Positions 52,352-64,000 are shown, counted from the stretch's first letter. The stretch: 64,000 bases of DNA from Cryptomeria japonica (GCF_030272615.1 NC_081407.1:101415897-101479896); one strand, 5' to 3'. Translations and numbers: made by a program. Notes: a model not told the origin generated them from the letters alone.

Positions 52352-53878
52352 ATGTTAGATTGTGAAGAATCAGAAGAAAGTTCAATGCTTCCAAAGGCAA
52401 TGACTCCAGAAGCCATTCGACAGTTGGTGGCAGCGATGATAGAAGGATTGAAGGATGCAGAAGGAAGTAGAGGAACCAAAGAGGTTAAGAAGGAGAAGGG
52501 GAAGGTAAAGCTGGAATGGGGAAATGATAATAATCAAGAAGTGGAAGATGGAGAGGAACTAACAATAGTAGCAATGCCTCGAGACCAAAAGCTATTCTTG
52601 GATGCAGTCAAATCCATTTCCAAAGACAACTTGGATGGATGACCCACCTATGGAGGAAATGTCAATGGAGAAGAGTTGTTAGATTGGATAGAGGCTTTCA
52701 ATAATCAATTTGATTATAAGGAGGCAGCAGAGGAGAAAAGAGTCAATGTGGCAAAATCAATATTGAGAGGATCGACATTAGTTTGGTGGAATATGATGTA
52801 GGAAGAAAGGATACAAGAAGGTAAGAAGAAGATAACTTCATGGGAGCATATGAAGATCAAACTTAAGGATAAAATCCTTCAAGGGGATTATGAAGTTAAA
52901 ATCCATAAGAGACTACAAAATCTAAAACAAAGGGAGTTAGATGTCAATGCATACGCTGAGGAATTCCACAAAATCAGTTTGAGGGCTAGAAATCATGAGA
53001 ATGAAGTGGAGAAGTTGGCCAGGTACATGAATGGCCTTAGAAAAAATATACAAGATGAGATAAGTATCCTCACACTAGACACTATCCATAAGTGTTTTTA
53101 TTTGGCCTTAAGGGAAGAGGAGAATATCAAGAGGAGAAGTGAACAAAATAAAAAAAATAGAGGTGGTAAGAATTTCAGAGGTAGAGGAACCTATGGTAGG
53201 GGGCATAAATCATGAAGAAATGAAGAGAAGAAAAGCCAAGAAGGCAGTGGGGACTCTGAGAGAGGAACATTTAGAGGATCCTTTAGAGGAAGAAGCAATT
53301 TTAGGGGTAGGTTTGGAAACTCAGGAAGAGGAAATACAGTCTTCACCAGTAGGTGTTATAATTGCAATGAAGCTGGGCATACCATGAGTAAGTGCCCGGG
53401 ACAAGCCTCAAGTTCCTCAAGCTCTTACATGGGTGAAAGAAGGACTCAATTGGTGCAAGAGGAGGACACTCAGAGTGTGACTTCTTCAATCAACAAGGTA
53501 GGGCCAGTGATTGATAGAGAAAACTTGATGATGAGGAGAACAATGCTCAAGATACCCCAAGCTCAAGAGCCACCACAGATGGAAAGTTTGTTTAGGACCA
53601 CTTGTAGGTCACATGGGAAGATTTGTAAGGTTATTTTAGATTCAAGGTCAACTAAGAACATTATCTCAATTGAAATGGTGGATAAAATTAAACTGAAAAG
53701 ACTACCACATCTCACTCCTTACAAGGTATCATGGCTCAACCAGGGTCAACATGTCTTAGTTGATGAACAAGCATGGGTGGACTTTGAAATTGGTGAGTAT
53801 AAGGACATAATTTTATGTGACATATTGCCTATGGATGCTTGTCATTTGTTGTTGTTCATCCATGGCAATATGATGTGA
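52352..53878 (+). pseudogene. Element G Gag and protease
   Basis: One frame with stops at 52640, about 52799 and 53213. Gag: LLDWIEAFNNQFDYKEAAEE, LRGSTLVWWNMM, HKRLQNLKQRELDVNAYAEE. Then an RG-rich stretch (RGSFRGRSNFRGRF) and knuckle CYNCNEAGHTMSKC near 53350-53395. Protease: CKVILDSRSTKNIIS, where the catalytic DSG is DSR, then PYKVSWLNQGQHVLV. The frame shifts at LLLFIHGN, where HPWQYD continues in another frame. Confidence 0.86.
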
Positions 53879-55779
53879 GAGCTAGTCATGATGGAGAAAA
53901 GAACAACTATCTTATCACTAAGAATGGGAAGAAGTACCAAAAGAATCCACTACCTGATCCAAAGGAAGAGAATCAGATAGGCTCAAGTTTGATGTTGATG
54001 AGAGGTAAATATTTTCTCAAGGTGTTGAAGCAAGAAGGTCATCAAGGCCATGCTATAGTATTGAAGCCTAGAGATGAAGCTAAGACAAATCCAATGAGTG
54101 AAGTTCCTCAAGAGGTGCGAGGTTTACTCAAACAATATGCAGAAGTGATAGGAGAAGACATGCCTGATTATTTTCCTCCAATGAGAGATCTAAATCATCA
54201 AATAGACTTAATACCAAGGGCCAAACTGCCAAACAAAGGTGCCTATGAAATGACACCTAGTCAAAATGAAGAGATCGCCAAACAAGTGCAAGAACTCTTA
54301 GACAAAGGGTTTATCAAGAAGAGTTTGAGTCCATGTGTTGTTCCTACTATGTTAGTCCCTAAAAAGGGAGGAAAATAGAGAATGTACATAGACTCCAGAG
54401 CAATCATTAAGATTACTATAAGGTACCAGTTTCCCATGCCAAGGATTGAGGACCTATTGGACAATCTAGGAGGTGCAAGCTATTTCACAAAAGTGGAATT
54501 GAAGTCTGGTTATCATCAGATTAGAATCAGACTTGGAGATGAATGGAAGACAACCTTTAGAACCAATGCAGGCCTATATGAGTGGTTGGTGATGCTATGA
54601 GTGGTTGGTGATGCCATTTGGCCTCACCAATGCACCTAGTACCTTCCGAAGGCTCATGAATGAAGTCTTAGTAGAGTTTATTGGTAGATTTTTTATTGTG
54701 TATCTTGATAAAATTTTGATCTTCAACAGGTCTAAGGAGGAACACCTCAAGAATATGGAGATGGTCATGAAGAAGTTGAAGGAGGCTCAACTCAAGATTA
54801 ACCTTGAAAAATGTGAGTTTTTGAAAACAGAGCTTGTATACCTTGGTTTTGTTATTTCTCAAGGATGTTTAAAGATGGATCCAAGTAAGGTAGAAGCAAT
54901 ACTTAATTGGCTTATCCCTAGGGGCATAAGTGATGTTATAAGCTTTCATGGAATGGCATCTTTTTATAGGAAGTTTGTGAGAAACTTTAGCCATGTTTGT
55001 GCTCCTATTCTCAATACCATTAAAGGAGGGATTATGTGTCACTTTAAGTGGATAGAGGAAGCCAATAAGGGGTTTGAAATATTGAAAGCCAAGATAGAAG
55101 AGTTGCCAACCCTTAGATTACTTGATTTCAATCAGTTGTTTATAGTAAAATGTGATGCTAGCCAAAGGGAAATAGAGGCAGTTTTAAGCCAAGAGGGTCA
55201 TCCTATATATTTCTTCTTAGAGAAGTTAAATGAAGCTAAAAAAAGGTACTCCACATATGACTTGGAGTTATATTCAATGGTACAAGCATTGAAGAAGTGG
55301 CATCATTACTTGCTACCCAAATAATTTGTAGTCTTCATTGACAACCATGCCCTACCCTTAGTTTCCTCAATGGGCAAGAGAAGTTGAACGAAAGACACCT
55401 AAAGTGGGTGGAATACTTACAATCCTATACATTCACTATCAAACACAAGAAAGAGACATGCAACAAGGTAGCTGATGTACTAAGTAGGATAGTCATGACT
55501 ATGCAGGAGATACAATTGTGTAGTGTGGGTTTGTGTGAGTTAAAAGACCTCTACAAGGATGATAAGGATTTTGCAGCAATATATAGTGTTTGTTTTGATT
55601 TTTATAACACCTCACATGTCTCTTATTCATAATACATGACACAAGGAGGTTTGTTGTTCAAAGGTCATCTTCTTTGCACACCTTAATGTTCTATGAGGCA
55701 AAATATTATCCAAGAGAAGCATCAAGGAGGTCTAGGTGGTCATTTTGGCATTGATAAGACTTTGGAGTAGGTTGGTAGG
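53839..55779 (+). pseudogene. Element G reverse transcriptase, RNase H and integrase start
   Basis: RT: IDLIPRAKLPNKGAYEM, VPKKGGK, then TAG where Trp is expected, [34 protein letters not shown] 19-bp tandem duplication breaks the frame at 54577-54614 before MPFGLTNAPSTF. The YLDD box reads YLDKILIF. RNase H: KCDASQREIEAVLSQEG, KRYSTYDLELYSMV. The integrase zinc region begins HQGGLGGHFGIDKT at about 55722 and is cut at 55779. Confidence 0.88.
54577..54614 (+). repeat. 19-bp exact tandem duplication in G RT
   Basis: TATGAGTGGTTGGTGATGC occurs twice head to tail. The second copy restores the normal MPFG sequence in another frame, so the duplication is a recent replication slip. Confidence 0.93.
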
Positions 55780-57053
55780 TGTCTACTCCAACAATAAGAA
55801 TAATAACTCTAAGTGAAGTCTCAACCTGAAGTTTGGACATTCATTTGGTAAAGTCACTATTTTCATGGCTAGTGCTCATTTGATTGTCAACCCAGGGACG
55901 TAATACTTGAAATGGGTCTGCACTATATATACACTAAGTTCTTGCAATAGCTATTATGCATTACTGCAACAACTAACATTATGCAGAAAAGGAAAAAAAG
56001 AATGGAAATTATGGAAAGGCTACAGGAAAACTTCTGCATAAATTCATAAAAGCAATGCTGGAAAGATCCAATATGGATAAACAAAAATTACTCTATTCTG
56101 GCTTGGCTACAGGAACAGTTAGTGGATCTATTTCCAGTGGCTGTAGGAACAGTCTAAGCAAGAAATTCTATTGTGGCTAAAGAAAGAAAGCTAATTTTAA
56201 CGAACACACCGGATCACTCACCAAGTGGGCCCGCTTGGATGAGTGATGCTAGGCTTCCCAAAAACTACAATTAACAAATCAGAACAACATAATTTTATTC
56301 ATTGCTTCCTGGAAGTAATTACATATTTTGAAAAGAAACTCAAGAATGATTATCAAGAATCCTCTTCTCTATTCTTTTCTCTTTTGTCTCCTCTCTGAGA
56401 AAAAGAAGAGCTTATTATTAAAGAAAAAATCAACTACAATAGACAACACAAATCACGCCCAGAAGAAGAGATGGATGATTAATCAATAAAGAAGATAACT
56501 TGAGCTATGCTGTAGGAACCGTGGATCTAAACTGAACCACAGTCTTTACATACCGTGTCGGTGTTTGCAAAATCAAATCCTCCTGAAGTTGGACATTGGT
56601 AGTGTCGATTGACTCCTCTGCCTATGTCGTACCTTGCGCTTACTCAACTCTTCTTCAATTTGATCTTTAGTTATCTCTTACGTAATCTTTCTTTCATCAA
56701 GCACGATAAGAGAATATCCATCACGACATCAATTATTACCTGCACTACAACAAAAACAACATAAAAGGACATACACACACATTTTATTCAATTAACACAT
56801 CTATTAATTCACATATGATATTACTCTAAATAATCTGCATGGCAACAAGAATAAATCACATGGCTGCAGGAATAAATAGCATGGCTACAGGAATAGACCG
56901 ACAAAGATTAAACATGATTTGATAAGTTCAGGCTTAACACATGGAATACATATAGTCAATTTCCAATACATCACTACTACTTATGCAAACCAAAAGATGT
57001 CAAAAACTTAAGAGTTCTGATGATAAAAACATGACAAAATCTCAACTCATCAT
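55780..57053 (-). repeat. 3' LTR of element F
   Basis: Placed from TGTCTACTCC, where G coding stops, to CAACTCATCA before the polypurine tract. The partner LTR is outside the window, so the ends are inferred. It contains repeated GGCTACAGGAAC-type words. Confidence 0.65.
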
Positions 57054-57069
57054 GGCCCCCAACTTTAAG
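57054..57069 (-). other. Polypurine tract of element F
   Basis: CTTAAAGTTGGGGCCA on the minus strand adjoining the LTR. Confidence 0.65.
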
Positions 57070-59386
57070 AACTTGTTGATTCTACAACAAAAGGAAAATT
57101 TATGACTCTTACACTAACTCTCAAATCACCAATGGTGCCCTGACCTGCTCCTCCTGAAGCCAAGTTCCAATAAAATCCCTTCATTTTTTCCACCCTGGAC
57201 CATCTGGCTGATTCTTCTATGAGTACATCATAGCTCTGATCCATAGGCTGACATCCTAACAATGGCCACATGAGGATTGGGGGCTAAAAGATCAGTGGTA
57301 GCCAATTGTTGAATTTTTCTTTGCCTAACTGTATATATTTGGGGGCTCTTTGCATAGCTTCCTAAAAATTCTGCAGTGAATAAGGTTCTCCTTGCTTTAA
57401 CTGTTCTGGTAAGTTGTTCTAGCACTAAGTTAACCTTTCTATTGCAGCTGTCTTGTTAGTCTGAACCAAATGCTCATATGCCTGATAAATTTCTTCTCTC
57501 ATTGGAAGCACAAGCTTTTTAACATCATCCCTTACCAGTAATTTCTGCCACTCATAATAAAGAACTCTTGGTTTTTTTGATTCTCTCCTTAATGGCAATG
57601 GACAATCAAACTCTAATTTTTCATATGCCCTGGCTTGTTCCCCCATGCTGATCTCATTTTGGATCCAAGACATTAAAGCTTTGATATGGATATCCCCAAT
57701 ATACAATAAAGGGTTCCACTCACTGTCTAAGGGTACAACATAGTTATGTAAATAAAATTCACATAGTAAATTCTTCATAGCTGGCGGAGAGGTTTGGTAA
57801 GCATAAAAGAATTCTTCAAGTGTTTCTAAGGAGGGGCTAAGGTCCCTAATAATGTGGTTCAATTTGAAGTTCAAATACCACTCCTTCAAGTGCACAACAT
57901 AAACCCTTGGAGGTGACCTACATTGGATCAACTCGGGAACCATACCAACAACTATTTCCACCTTAGTCTCTAATTCGTCAATTTTTTTATCCCTCTTTTC
58001 AATTTCTTTGTGTTGTTTATCAATAATCCCTTGCAACCTAGCCCTCTCTATTTCCTATTATCTAAAAAATGTTAAAGCAATAGATAAACTTCTTAGGGAT
58101 GAAGGAGGTCTAATAGGCATTACCTTAGGGATTTCCTCAATAAACTCCTCATTCTGTGTTGGCATCTCTCCAACATTTTCCTCAAACTGCTGTAAAGTGT
58201 CTCCAATGGTCTCTTCAAGTTGCTTAGGAATCTCCCCAACAATTTCTTTAGGCTATTGTGAAATATCTCCAATGGTCTCTTCAAGTTGTTGTTCCACAAA
58301 AGCAAGATTTGATAGCCTATCCTCATCAACTTCTACTTGAATTTCATCATCCGCAGGGCTTACTTTTTTTTGCATTTCAATATCTGTAGGGCTTCCTTCT
58401 TCTGAAGTTTCCACCACAATAAATTCTTCCCGATCACCTGCAGGATGAGCCTTATGTGTCCTACTCCATGTTTTTCTTACATAAACCATTGGAGTGGCTA
58501 CATGAGAGTTTTAGTTGCTGCAGGAGTTTTCCTTTTTGACCTACACCTCTTGGTTGTAGGAGAAATTTGAGCTGCCAGCAGCTAGGCCATGGGTTCTTCA
58601 TCTGTTTCATCCTTTTCCAACTCCTTCCCTTTTCTCCTAGGAATTGGTGACTCTCTTTGAAGAGAAGTAGAGGGTTCTGCAACATTTTCTTCTTCAACCA
58701 ACAGATTCTTTGCAATAGGTGCATCTTCAACAGGGGCATTTTCAACCCTAAACTATAGCATATCCTGAAATACTCCCCATTCGATTTGTGAAACATCTCT
58801 CAAGGATCGTTGTACAAGAAATTTGACCAATCCATGGTGGCTAACATAGCGATTTCCATTTTTTCGTGTCTCCTTAGTGCTTGTAGAAATGAGGTGGTAT
58901 ATGAAATTAGGGACATTCACCCTTTGACCATGTCGTAAATGACTAAGTAATTTAAAATACGGTGAATAAATATTTGAATATCTCCCTTCACAAGTAATGT
59001 ATTTCATAACATACAAAGCTACCTGAGGCCACTCTACTGGTAGGGATACCCTTCTAGTTCCTTGTTTGTCCACCATTAGGGGTCCATCCGTGGGAATTGT
59101 GAACTTTGCCCTAGCTTTCCTTGCATCTTTTGATTCTAGAAATAGTTCCCCTTCTTGCAGCAAACCCATTGCTTCTTCTATTCGCTACAATAACCTTCAA
59201 GCCATTAACCATAGCTCCTCCTTCATTGAAGGAATGCATAAATTCCAGAGCAATTTCTTCATTATAATCTCTAATTTTCAAGAAGTAATCCAGCCAGTTG
59301 TGGTGTCTAAAATAATGCTCACAAAGAGCATCTTGTAGCAACACTTCATGAACTGTTAGCTCATGGTGAATTGGATCACCACCCAT
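57065..59386 (-). pseudogene. Element F extra ORF downstream of integrase (env position)
   Basis: Minus strand, about 770 codons with several stops. The N-terminal part reads VHEVLLQDALCEHYFRHHNW and FMHSFNEGGAMVNGLKVIV, then LPVEWPQVALYVMKYITCEG, YSPYFKLLSHLRHGQRVNVP. The middle is acidic and repetitive (LEETIGDISQ-like phrases, 58120-58490). A coiled coil (KQHKEIEKRDKKIDELETKV) leads to VYVVHLKEWYLNFKLNHI and the end near 57065. No signal peptide or membrane helix is evident, so an envelope role is not supported. It recalls the putative transposase-like ORFs carried by some Athila-type elements, but I cannot name the family. Confidence 0.6.
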
Positions 59387-59913
59387 CTCTTACTTTGCTA
59401 GTATCGAACACTCTGCAACTGAGAAACAAAAGACCAAAATATCCGACAGACTTGCCAAATTGAAATTTTCATACATATCTCAATTTTGGTGGCAGAATTT
59501 ATTATTCCCTTGCGTGAAATAATATCTTGTTAAACAATGATGGCAAGAAATCAATTCAAAGTACCAAAAAGGATGGATAATCAACAACTTTGGAAATTGA
59601 ACCATAAATCACCCCCCGCAACTTAACCTAGCATGTGTCCACACAAGCGAACAAGATTTCAGGGAGTGTAGCAGATTTTAAAAAGGCATAATCATAATGA
59701 ATAAATAAATACATAATTAAACAAAACATGATATGTACATACTTGTAGTCGTACGAAAAAAAAAATGATGGCGAAATGAATTGAAATGATAGATAAGAAA
59801 GTGGGAAGGAATGACGTGGGTGAAATTTTATTTGTGGAGAAGAATATTCCCATAAGATATGGAAATACATATTGTGAAATGATGCTTGAAGAATTATGAA
59901 GCGGCAAGCATGT
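59387..59913. other. Spacer between F integrase and extra ORF
   Basis: AT-rich; no gene recognised. Open stretches here are Phe/Tyr/Ser-rich chance frames. Confidence 0.5.
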
Positions 59914-61483
59914 TCACTGCAGTGGCTGCAGGAACCTTACGTTTATTACTTTGCTCAATTGCAGCAAGAAGCTGATCAGTTGCTGCAGGATCCTTGTCAG
60001 TTGTTGCAGGAACCTTCTAGTGGCTACAGGAACCTTTGTTTCATCTAGTTGGGCAAGTTGTTGTAGGAACTCCTCTTTAGTGGCCGGCTTATGATATAGA
60101 CGCAGTTGGTGACCATTCACCAAGAGTTTAAATCGAACAGGACCAATTGTGGTCAAACGAACAACTCCATTATTGAAAACTTCTTCTATCTCATATGGAC
60201 CTAACCACCTTGTTTGCAACTTCCCCATAGCATCTTTATATCTAGAATTATAGAGTGGTGCCTAGTCACCAGCTTTGAATTTCTTTTCCTTGATATATTT
60301 ATCATGCTACTTTGCTTTTTGATTCTGGATCAGTTCTGTCTGTTGAACAACTATTTTCCTCCATTCATCCAGAGTATTCAATTGTTGAATACATTCTTTC
60401 TGTGCTTTAGATAATGTCATATTTAATTGCAAAGTTGTCCTCAAAGTTTTGTGCTCAAATTCAATAGGCATCATTGTTGGTTTGCCATAAACCATCTCAA
60501 AAGGTGTAAAACTAATTGGTGTTATCCAAGTTGTTCTGTATGCCTAAATTGCTTCTGAAAGCCTACGAGACCAGTCTTTTATGAATAGACACCATTTTTG
60601 TAAGAATAGCCTCAAGCTCCCTATTTGTAACCTCTACTTGTCCATTAGCTTATGGATGAAATGGAGTAGATTTTCTATGCCTTATATTGTATTCATTGAC
60701 CAAAGTTGTTATCAATGTTGAAGTAAATTGAGGACCTTGGTCTGAGACAATTTCCCTTGGTACTCCATATCTTGTAAATATTTCTTCATAAAGAAACTCA
60801 GCCACCTTATTATCTCTTGCATGTGTCATGGCACGAGCTTCCACCCATTTTGTTACATAGTCTGTACATACCAAAATGTAGGATTTGCCAATAGAAGGTG
60901 GATCAATTGGGCCAACAAAATCTAATCCCCACTTATCAAATAGTGTTATTGATATTTGTGGACATAGTGGCATCTCATCAGATTTTGTAGGTCTTCCCAT
61001 TCATTGGCATCTATCACATTTCCTTGTATACTGTGTTGCATCTTTGTTTAATGTGGGCCAATAGTACCCTGTATTGAGTATTTTCAGTGTTGTTCTTTTG
61101 GCAGCAAAATGACCTCTACATGGCTCATTATGACATGCATGCAAGATATCATACGTTTCATCCTTTCTGACACATCTTCTCATGACTTGGTCAGGTCTAG
61201 TGTAAAATAGACAATCAACAATCCATGAGAAGTTAAAACTTTTTTCAACTAGCAACCTTCTTTCTTTAGGAGAAAAATAAATTGGCATTTTAGCAGCAAC
61301 TAAATAGTTGGCAATATCAGCATACCAGGGAGTGTGGGCTTGGATAAGAATTAAATGTTCATCTGGAAAAGCATCTATCACTGTAGAATATTCTTGTAAC
61401 TGAAGTCTTGAAAGATAGTCAACAACTACATTAGACTTCCCTGGTTTATCAACAACTGTGATATCAAATTCTTGCATCAACAA
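59914..61483 (-). pseudogene. Element F integrase (with end of RNase H)
   Basis: Minus strand. RNase H end ITVVDKPGKSNVVVDYLSRL; zinc domain ACHNEPCRGHFAAKRTTLKI...CDRCQ; core WGLDFVGPIDPPS, CTDYVTKWVEARAM, IVSDQGPQFTST. After a stop ANGQVEVTNRELE and MVYGKPTMMPIEFE; C-terminal GKLQTRWLGPYEIEEVFNNG and VNGHQLRLYHKP. The last 50 codons repeat FLQQL, matching the dispersed CTGCAGGAA word. Stops near 61000, 60650, 60500 and 60300. Confidence 0.88.
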
Positions 61484-62763
61484 TAACTAGCGAGCCAATC
61501 TACCAGTAATTGAGGGCTTATTCATGAGATATCTGATTGCAGTATGATCTATATGCACAAATATGGGATATCCCATGATATACTGCCTAAATTTATTAAG
61601 TGCATATATAACAGCTAACATTTCTTTTTCAGTGACTATGTAATTCAACTCAGGTCCCTCTAAGTTATTCCTAATATAATATATTGCATTTTCCAATTTG
61701 TCAATCTTCTATCCTAACACTGCTCCTATTGCATAATCAGATGCATTTGTATGGATTTGGAATGGTAAAGACCAATTTGGGCCTTTAAGAACTGGTGCTT
61801 GGGTCAAGGCATGCTTAAGCTTCAAGAAAGATTCATTGCATGCTGGTGTCCATTTAAGTTCCATATCTTTGGTAAGAAGTGAATATAAGGGACTTGCAAT
61901 TTTACTGAAATCTTTGATAAACCATCTGTAATATCTAGCATGACCAAGAAAACTTCTTACATCCTTTTGCTTCACAGGACAATTGAAATGTTGAATGACC
62001 CGAATTTTTGCTGGATCCACCTAGATGCCTTCTACAGAGATATGATGACCAAGGACTATTCCTTCTTACATCATGATGAAACATTTCTCACTATTTAATG
62101 ACAAATTTTAGTCTTCACATTGCTGCAAAACCTTTTTTAGATTACCCAATGCTTGTTGAAATTCAGAACCATAAGTTGTAAAGTCATCCATATAGATTTC
62201 CATGATGTCTTGAGAAATATTAGAAAAGATACTGATCACTGCTCTTTGAAAAGTGGTTGGGGCATTACACAACCAAAAGGAAGAACAAAATATGCATATG
62301 TGCCCCATGCACAAGTAAATGTTGTCTTCTCTTGATCCTCTAGGGCTATCTGAATCTGATTGTAACCACTAAACCCATCAAGGAATGAAAAGTATCTTTT
62401 AGCAACCAAGGAATCCAATACCTGATCCACAAATGGTAATGAAAAATGATCTTTTCTTGTTGCTAAGTTTAGGGCTCTATAATCAACACATACCCTCCAT
62501 TTTCCTCCTTTCTTAGGGACTATGACCAGAGGTGATACCCATTGGCTGTCAGAGATAGGATAAATAAACCCAACTTTTAACAACTTCTGCAACTCTTCTT
62601 TAACTATCTCCTTTAAGGAAGGATCGATTCTTCTTTGAAGCTGTCTGAGTGGGAAACACTCTTCCTTTATATAAATATGGTGGGTGCAAACTGCTAGATC
62701 TATCCCATGCATATCCTTGTAATCCCATGCAAAAGCATTTTTATGAAATTTCAGCAAGTTCAC
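61484..62763 (-). pseudogene. Element F reverse transcriptase and RNase H
   Basis: Minus strand. AFAWDYKDMHGID, LLKVGFIYPISDSQWVSPL, VPKKGGKWRVCVDYRALN, FLDGFSGYNQIQIA, then a frame change within FGLCNAPTTFQRA (62236-62314), IYMDDFTTYGSEFQ, a stop, DVRSFLGHARYYRWFI. RNase H: IHTNASDYAIGAVLG, where the usual Asp reads Asn, then YIVTEKEMLAVIYALNKFRQY. Confidence 0.9.
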
Positions 62764-64000
62764 AAGGGCCTCTTTTTGAGTATAGATCTCTATTGATATT
62801 CAAACATTTATTCAACTCCACTTCTATCTTGATAGAAGATCAATCTAGTTCATATCAAAAAAATGAGAAGAAGATACTTCCTGCGGCAACAGAGTATGCA
62901 ATATATCAGTGGTTGAGGGATAATTTATGCTCTTCTATTAACTCATTTATTAGGATCTTATAAAGAATTGATTCTTCATCATGTAATTGCATGAATGGCC
63001 CTTGATTAATCATCATAAGGTGATTAATAAAGTCTACTCCCTCAGATTCTTCTCCCAAAATAGGCCAAACAACTTGTTGTTGATCAAGTTGGGTTTGTGC
63101 GAGAGAACACAAGGCTAATGTTTTTGTAGAACTCTGATCTAAAATAGTCATATCCCCTAATCTACATCCAATATATGCATCAGCTGTGGCAAGCCAAGGT
63201 CTACCCAAAATCACCAAATATCCTCCCAATGTTGCTTTTGGAGATAAAATCATAAAGTCTGCAGGGTATTCCGAGGAATCCAAAATAATCACTACATCCT
63301 CAATGATACCATCAGGCCTCACTGTAGAGCTATCAACAAGCTATAGAACTATGGGTGTAGGCCTTAAACTATTGATCCTAAGCTATTTCATTACTTCCCT
63401 TGTCATCACATTAATGGCTGCCCCTAAATCAATCAAAACATTTTTTATTTGAATTCCATTAATGACTATACTCACAACTGGACTACCTGGATCAAAATAT
63501 TTTGGAATGGCAATCTTGCCTAGCATAATATCTACTAGTTGACTCACAACATGCACTATTTGTGGATCCTTTTTCTTCCTGCCAAATTTTTTCAGACATG
63601 CTTCTCTCAATGCCTTACCATATATGGGAGCATCTTTTATTGCTTGCAACAATGGAATTTTAACACAAATATGCTTCAGTTGATCTATAATATCAAAGCC
63701 TTAATGTTGTTTTGTGGAAACTTCCTTTTCTTGCAATCTCTGGCGAAATGGTAGCAATATTTGGTTCTGAGGTATTGTATCTATTGGACTAGAGATTTCT
63801 TGCTCCTCTTGTACCTCAGTGACAACTAGATGAGAGGGATTAGCCAGAGTTGTCCCAGATCAGAGGTAAATGTCACTTAGAGATAGATAATAGGCTGGGT
63901 ATTGATTAAGATCAGTTGAATAAGCTTGTTGTTGTTGCTGAGACTTAATATTAAGATTTGGCAGTGGTTGAGCAGGCAACTGTGTTGGTTTAGGTAGTAC
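62764..64000 (-). pseudogene. Element F Gag C-terminus and protease
   Basis: Minus strand, running off the right edge. A Gln-rich Gag end (SQQQQQAYSTDLNQ), then LLQAIKDAPIYGKALREACL and KKFGRKKKDPQIVHV. The protease is VLIDLGAAINVMTREVM and, after a stop, EDVVIILDSSEYPADFMILS and LGGYLVILGRPWLATADAYI. LGR-PW-AT is the second protease motif of Athila-type elements. Acidic linker to RT. Confidence 0.85.

Larger units (their letters stand above)
50719..55779 (+). mobile_element. Element G: chromovirus-like Ty3/gypsy, 3' part missing
   Basis: 5' LTR, initiator-Met primer site, Gag, protease, RT, RNase H and the start of integrase, all plus strand, then cut by element F in the integrase zinc region. 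Gag with CCHC knuckle, YKVSWL protease region and RT resemble plant chromoviruses; the chromodomain region, if any, lies beyond F. Heavily decayed. Confidence 0.85.
55780..64000 (-). mobile_element. Element F: Athila-like Ty3/gypsy (5' end beyond window)
   Basis: Minus strand. 3' LTR 55780-57053, polypurine tract, extra ORF region, integrase, RNase H, RT, protease and the end of Gag at the window edge. Athila-like marks: Gag-protease linker IPLLQAIKDAPIYGKAL, protease LIDLGAAINVM, RT box YMDDFTTYG, and an extra ORF between integrase and the 3' LTR. All ORFs are interrupted. Confidence 0.87.

Noticed and set aside
57065-59386. Calling the F extra ORF an envelope protein
   Set aside because: Position fits, but no signal peptide, cleavage site or transmembrane helix can be seen.
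59628-59907. Hydrophobic Phe/Tyr-rich ORFs in element F that could suggest a membrane protein
   Set aside because: Low-complexity AT-rich spacer; two frames overlap and neither joins the flanking genes.
1-64000. tRNA, rRNA or ordinary host protein genes
   Set aside because: Only tRNA-complementary primer sites were found; every supported coding region belongs to a transposable element or its passenger.

Overview
The window is a plant nuclear repeat block with no ordinary host gene. Almost every base belongs to LTR retrotransposons (Ty3/gypsy and Ty1/copia) inserted into one another, plus a decayed LINE. Evidence for a land plant: plant-type gypsy domains (Tat-like dual RNase H, Athila-like pol), copia elements primed by initiator tRNA-Met, and a plant mobile domain (PMD) gene. 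Dense nesting suggests a large seed-plant genome, perhaps a gymnosperm; the species cannot be told from this sequence.

Layout. 1-20028: element B1 (plus strand), a gypsy-type element that encodes only Gag. Its leader is split by element A (876-13682, minus strand), a Tat-like gypsy element with protease-RT-RNase H-integrase but no Gag, carrying on the opposite strand a three-exon PMD gene (3117-5704). 20600-22680: LINE relic. 22990-23677: copia integrase relic H. 23678-38093: element E (minus), a copia-type element with a coiled-coil/zinc-knuckle Gag and a long unrecognised extra ORF but no pol. E is split by B2 (25745-33564, minus), a second B copy with an intact 1141-residue Gag ORF and clean 5-bp target duplications. 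38094-50718: element C, an older gag-only relative of B, inserted in E's right LTR and split by copia element D (43684-50037, minus). 50719-55779: chromovirus-like element G (plus), sitting in C's 3' LTR. 55780-64000: Athila-like element F (minus), which truncates G and runs off the right edge.

How the parts fit. A has pol without gag; B and C have gag without pol. All three share the tract before the 3' LTR and an LTR start of TGTAG; A and B also share the primer-binding site (C has lost that segment). B and C Gag carry a protease-like domain whose catalytic D-T/S-G is replaced by the same D-P-S-C. This is the arrangement expected of a two-component (split) retrotransposon system in which A-type elements supply enzymes and B/C-type elements supply capsid. 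D and E show a parallel copia pair: same polypurine tract and following bases, shared LTR blocks, but E lacks pol. These are inferences from one window; a search for elements carrying both halves would settle them.

A second theme is a GC-rich quasi-palindrome, GGACC...GGTCC, present about a dozen times in LTRs and leaders of A, B and C, with related GC-rich tandem repeats in their LTRs and in the PMD intron. Most in-frame stops in A, B1 and the PMD gene are TAG or TGA where the frame predicts CAG or CGA, consistent with C-to-T decay of silenced DNA.
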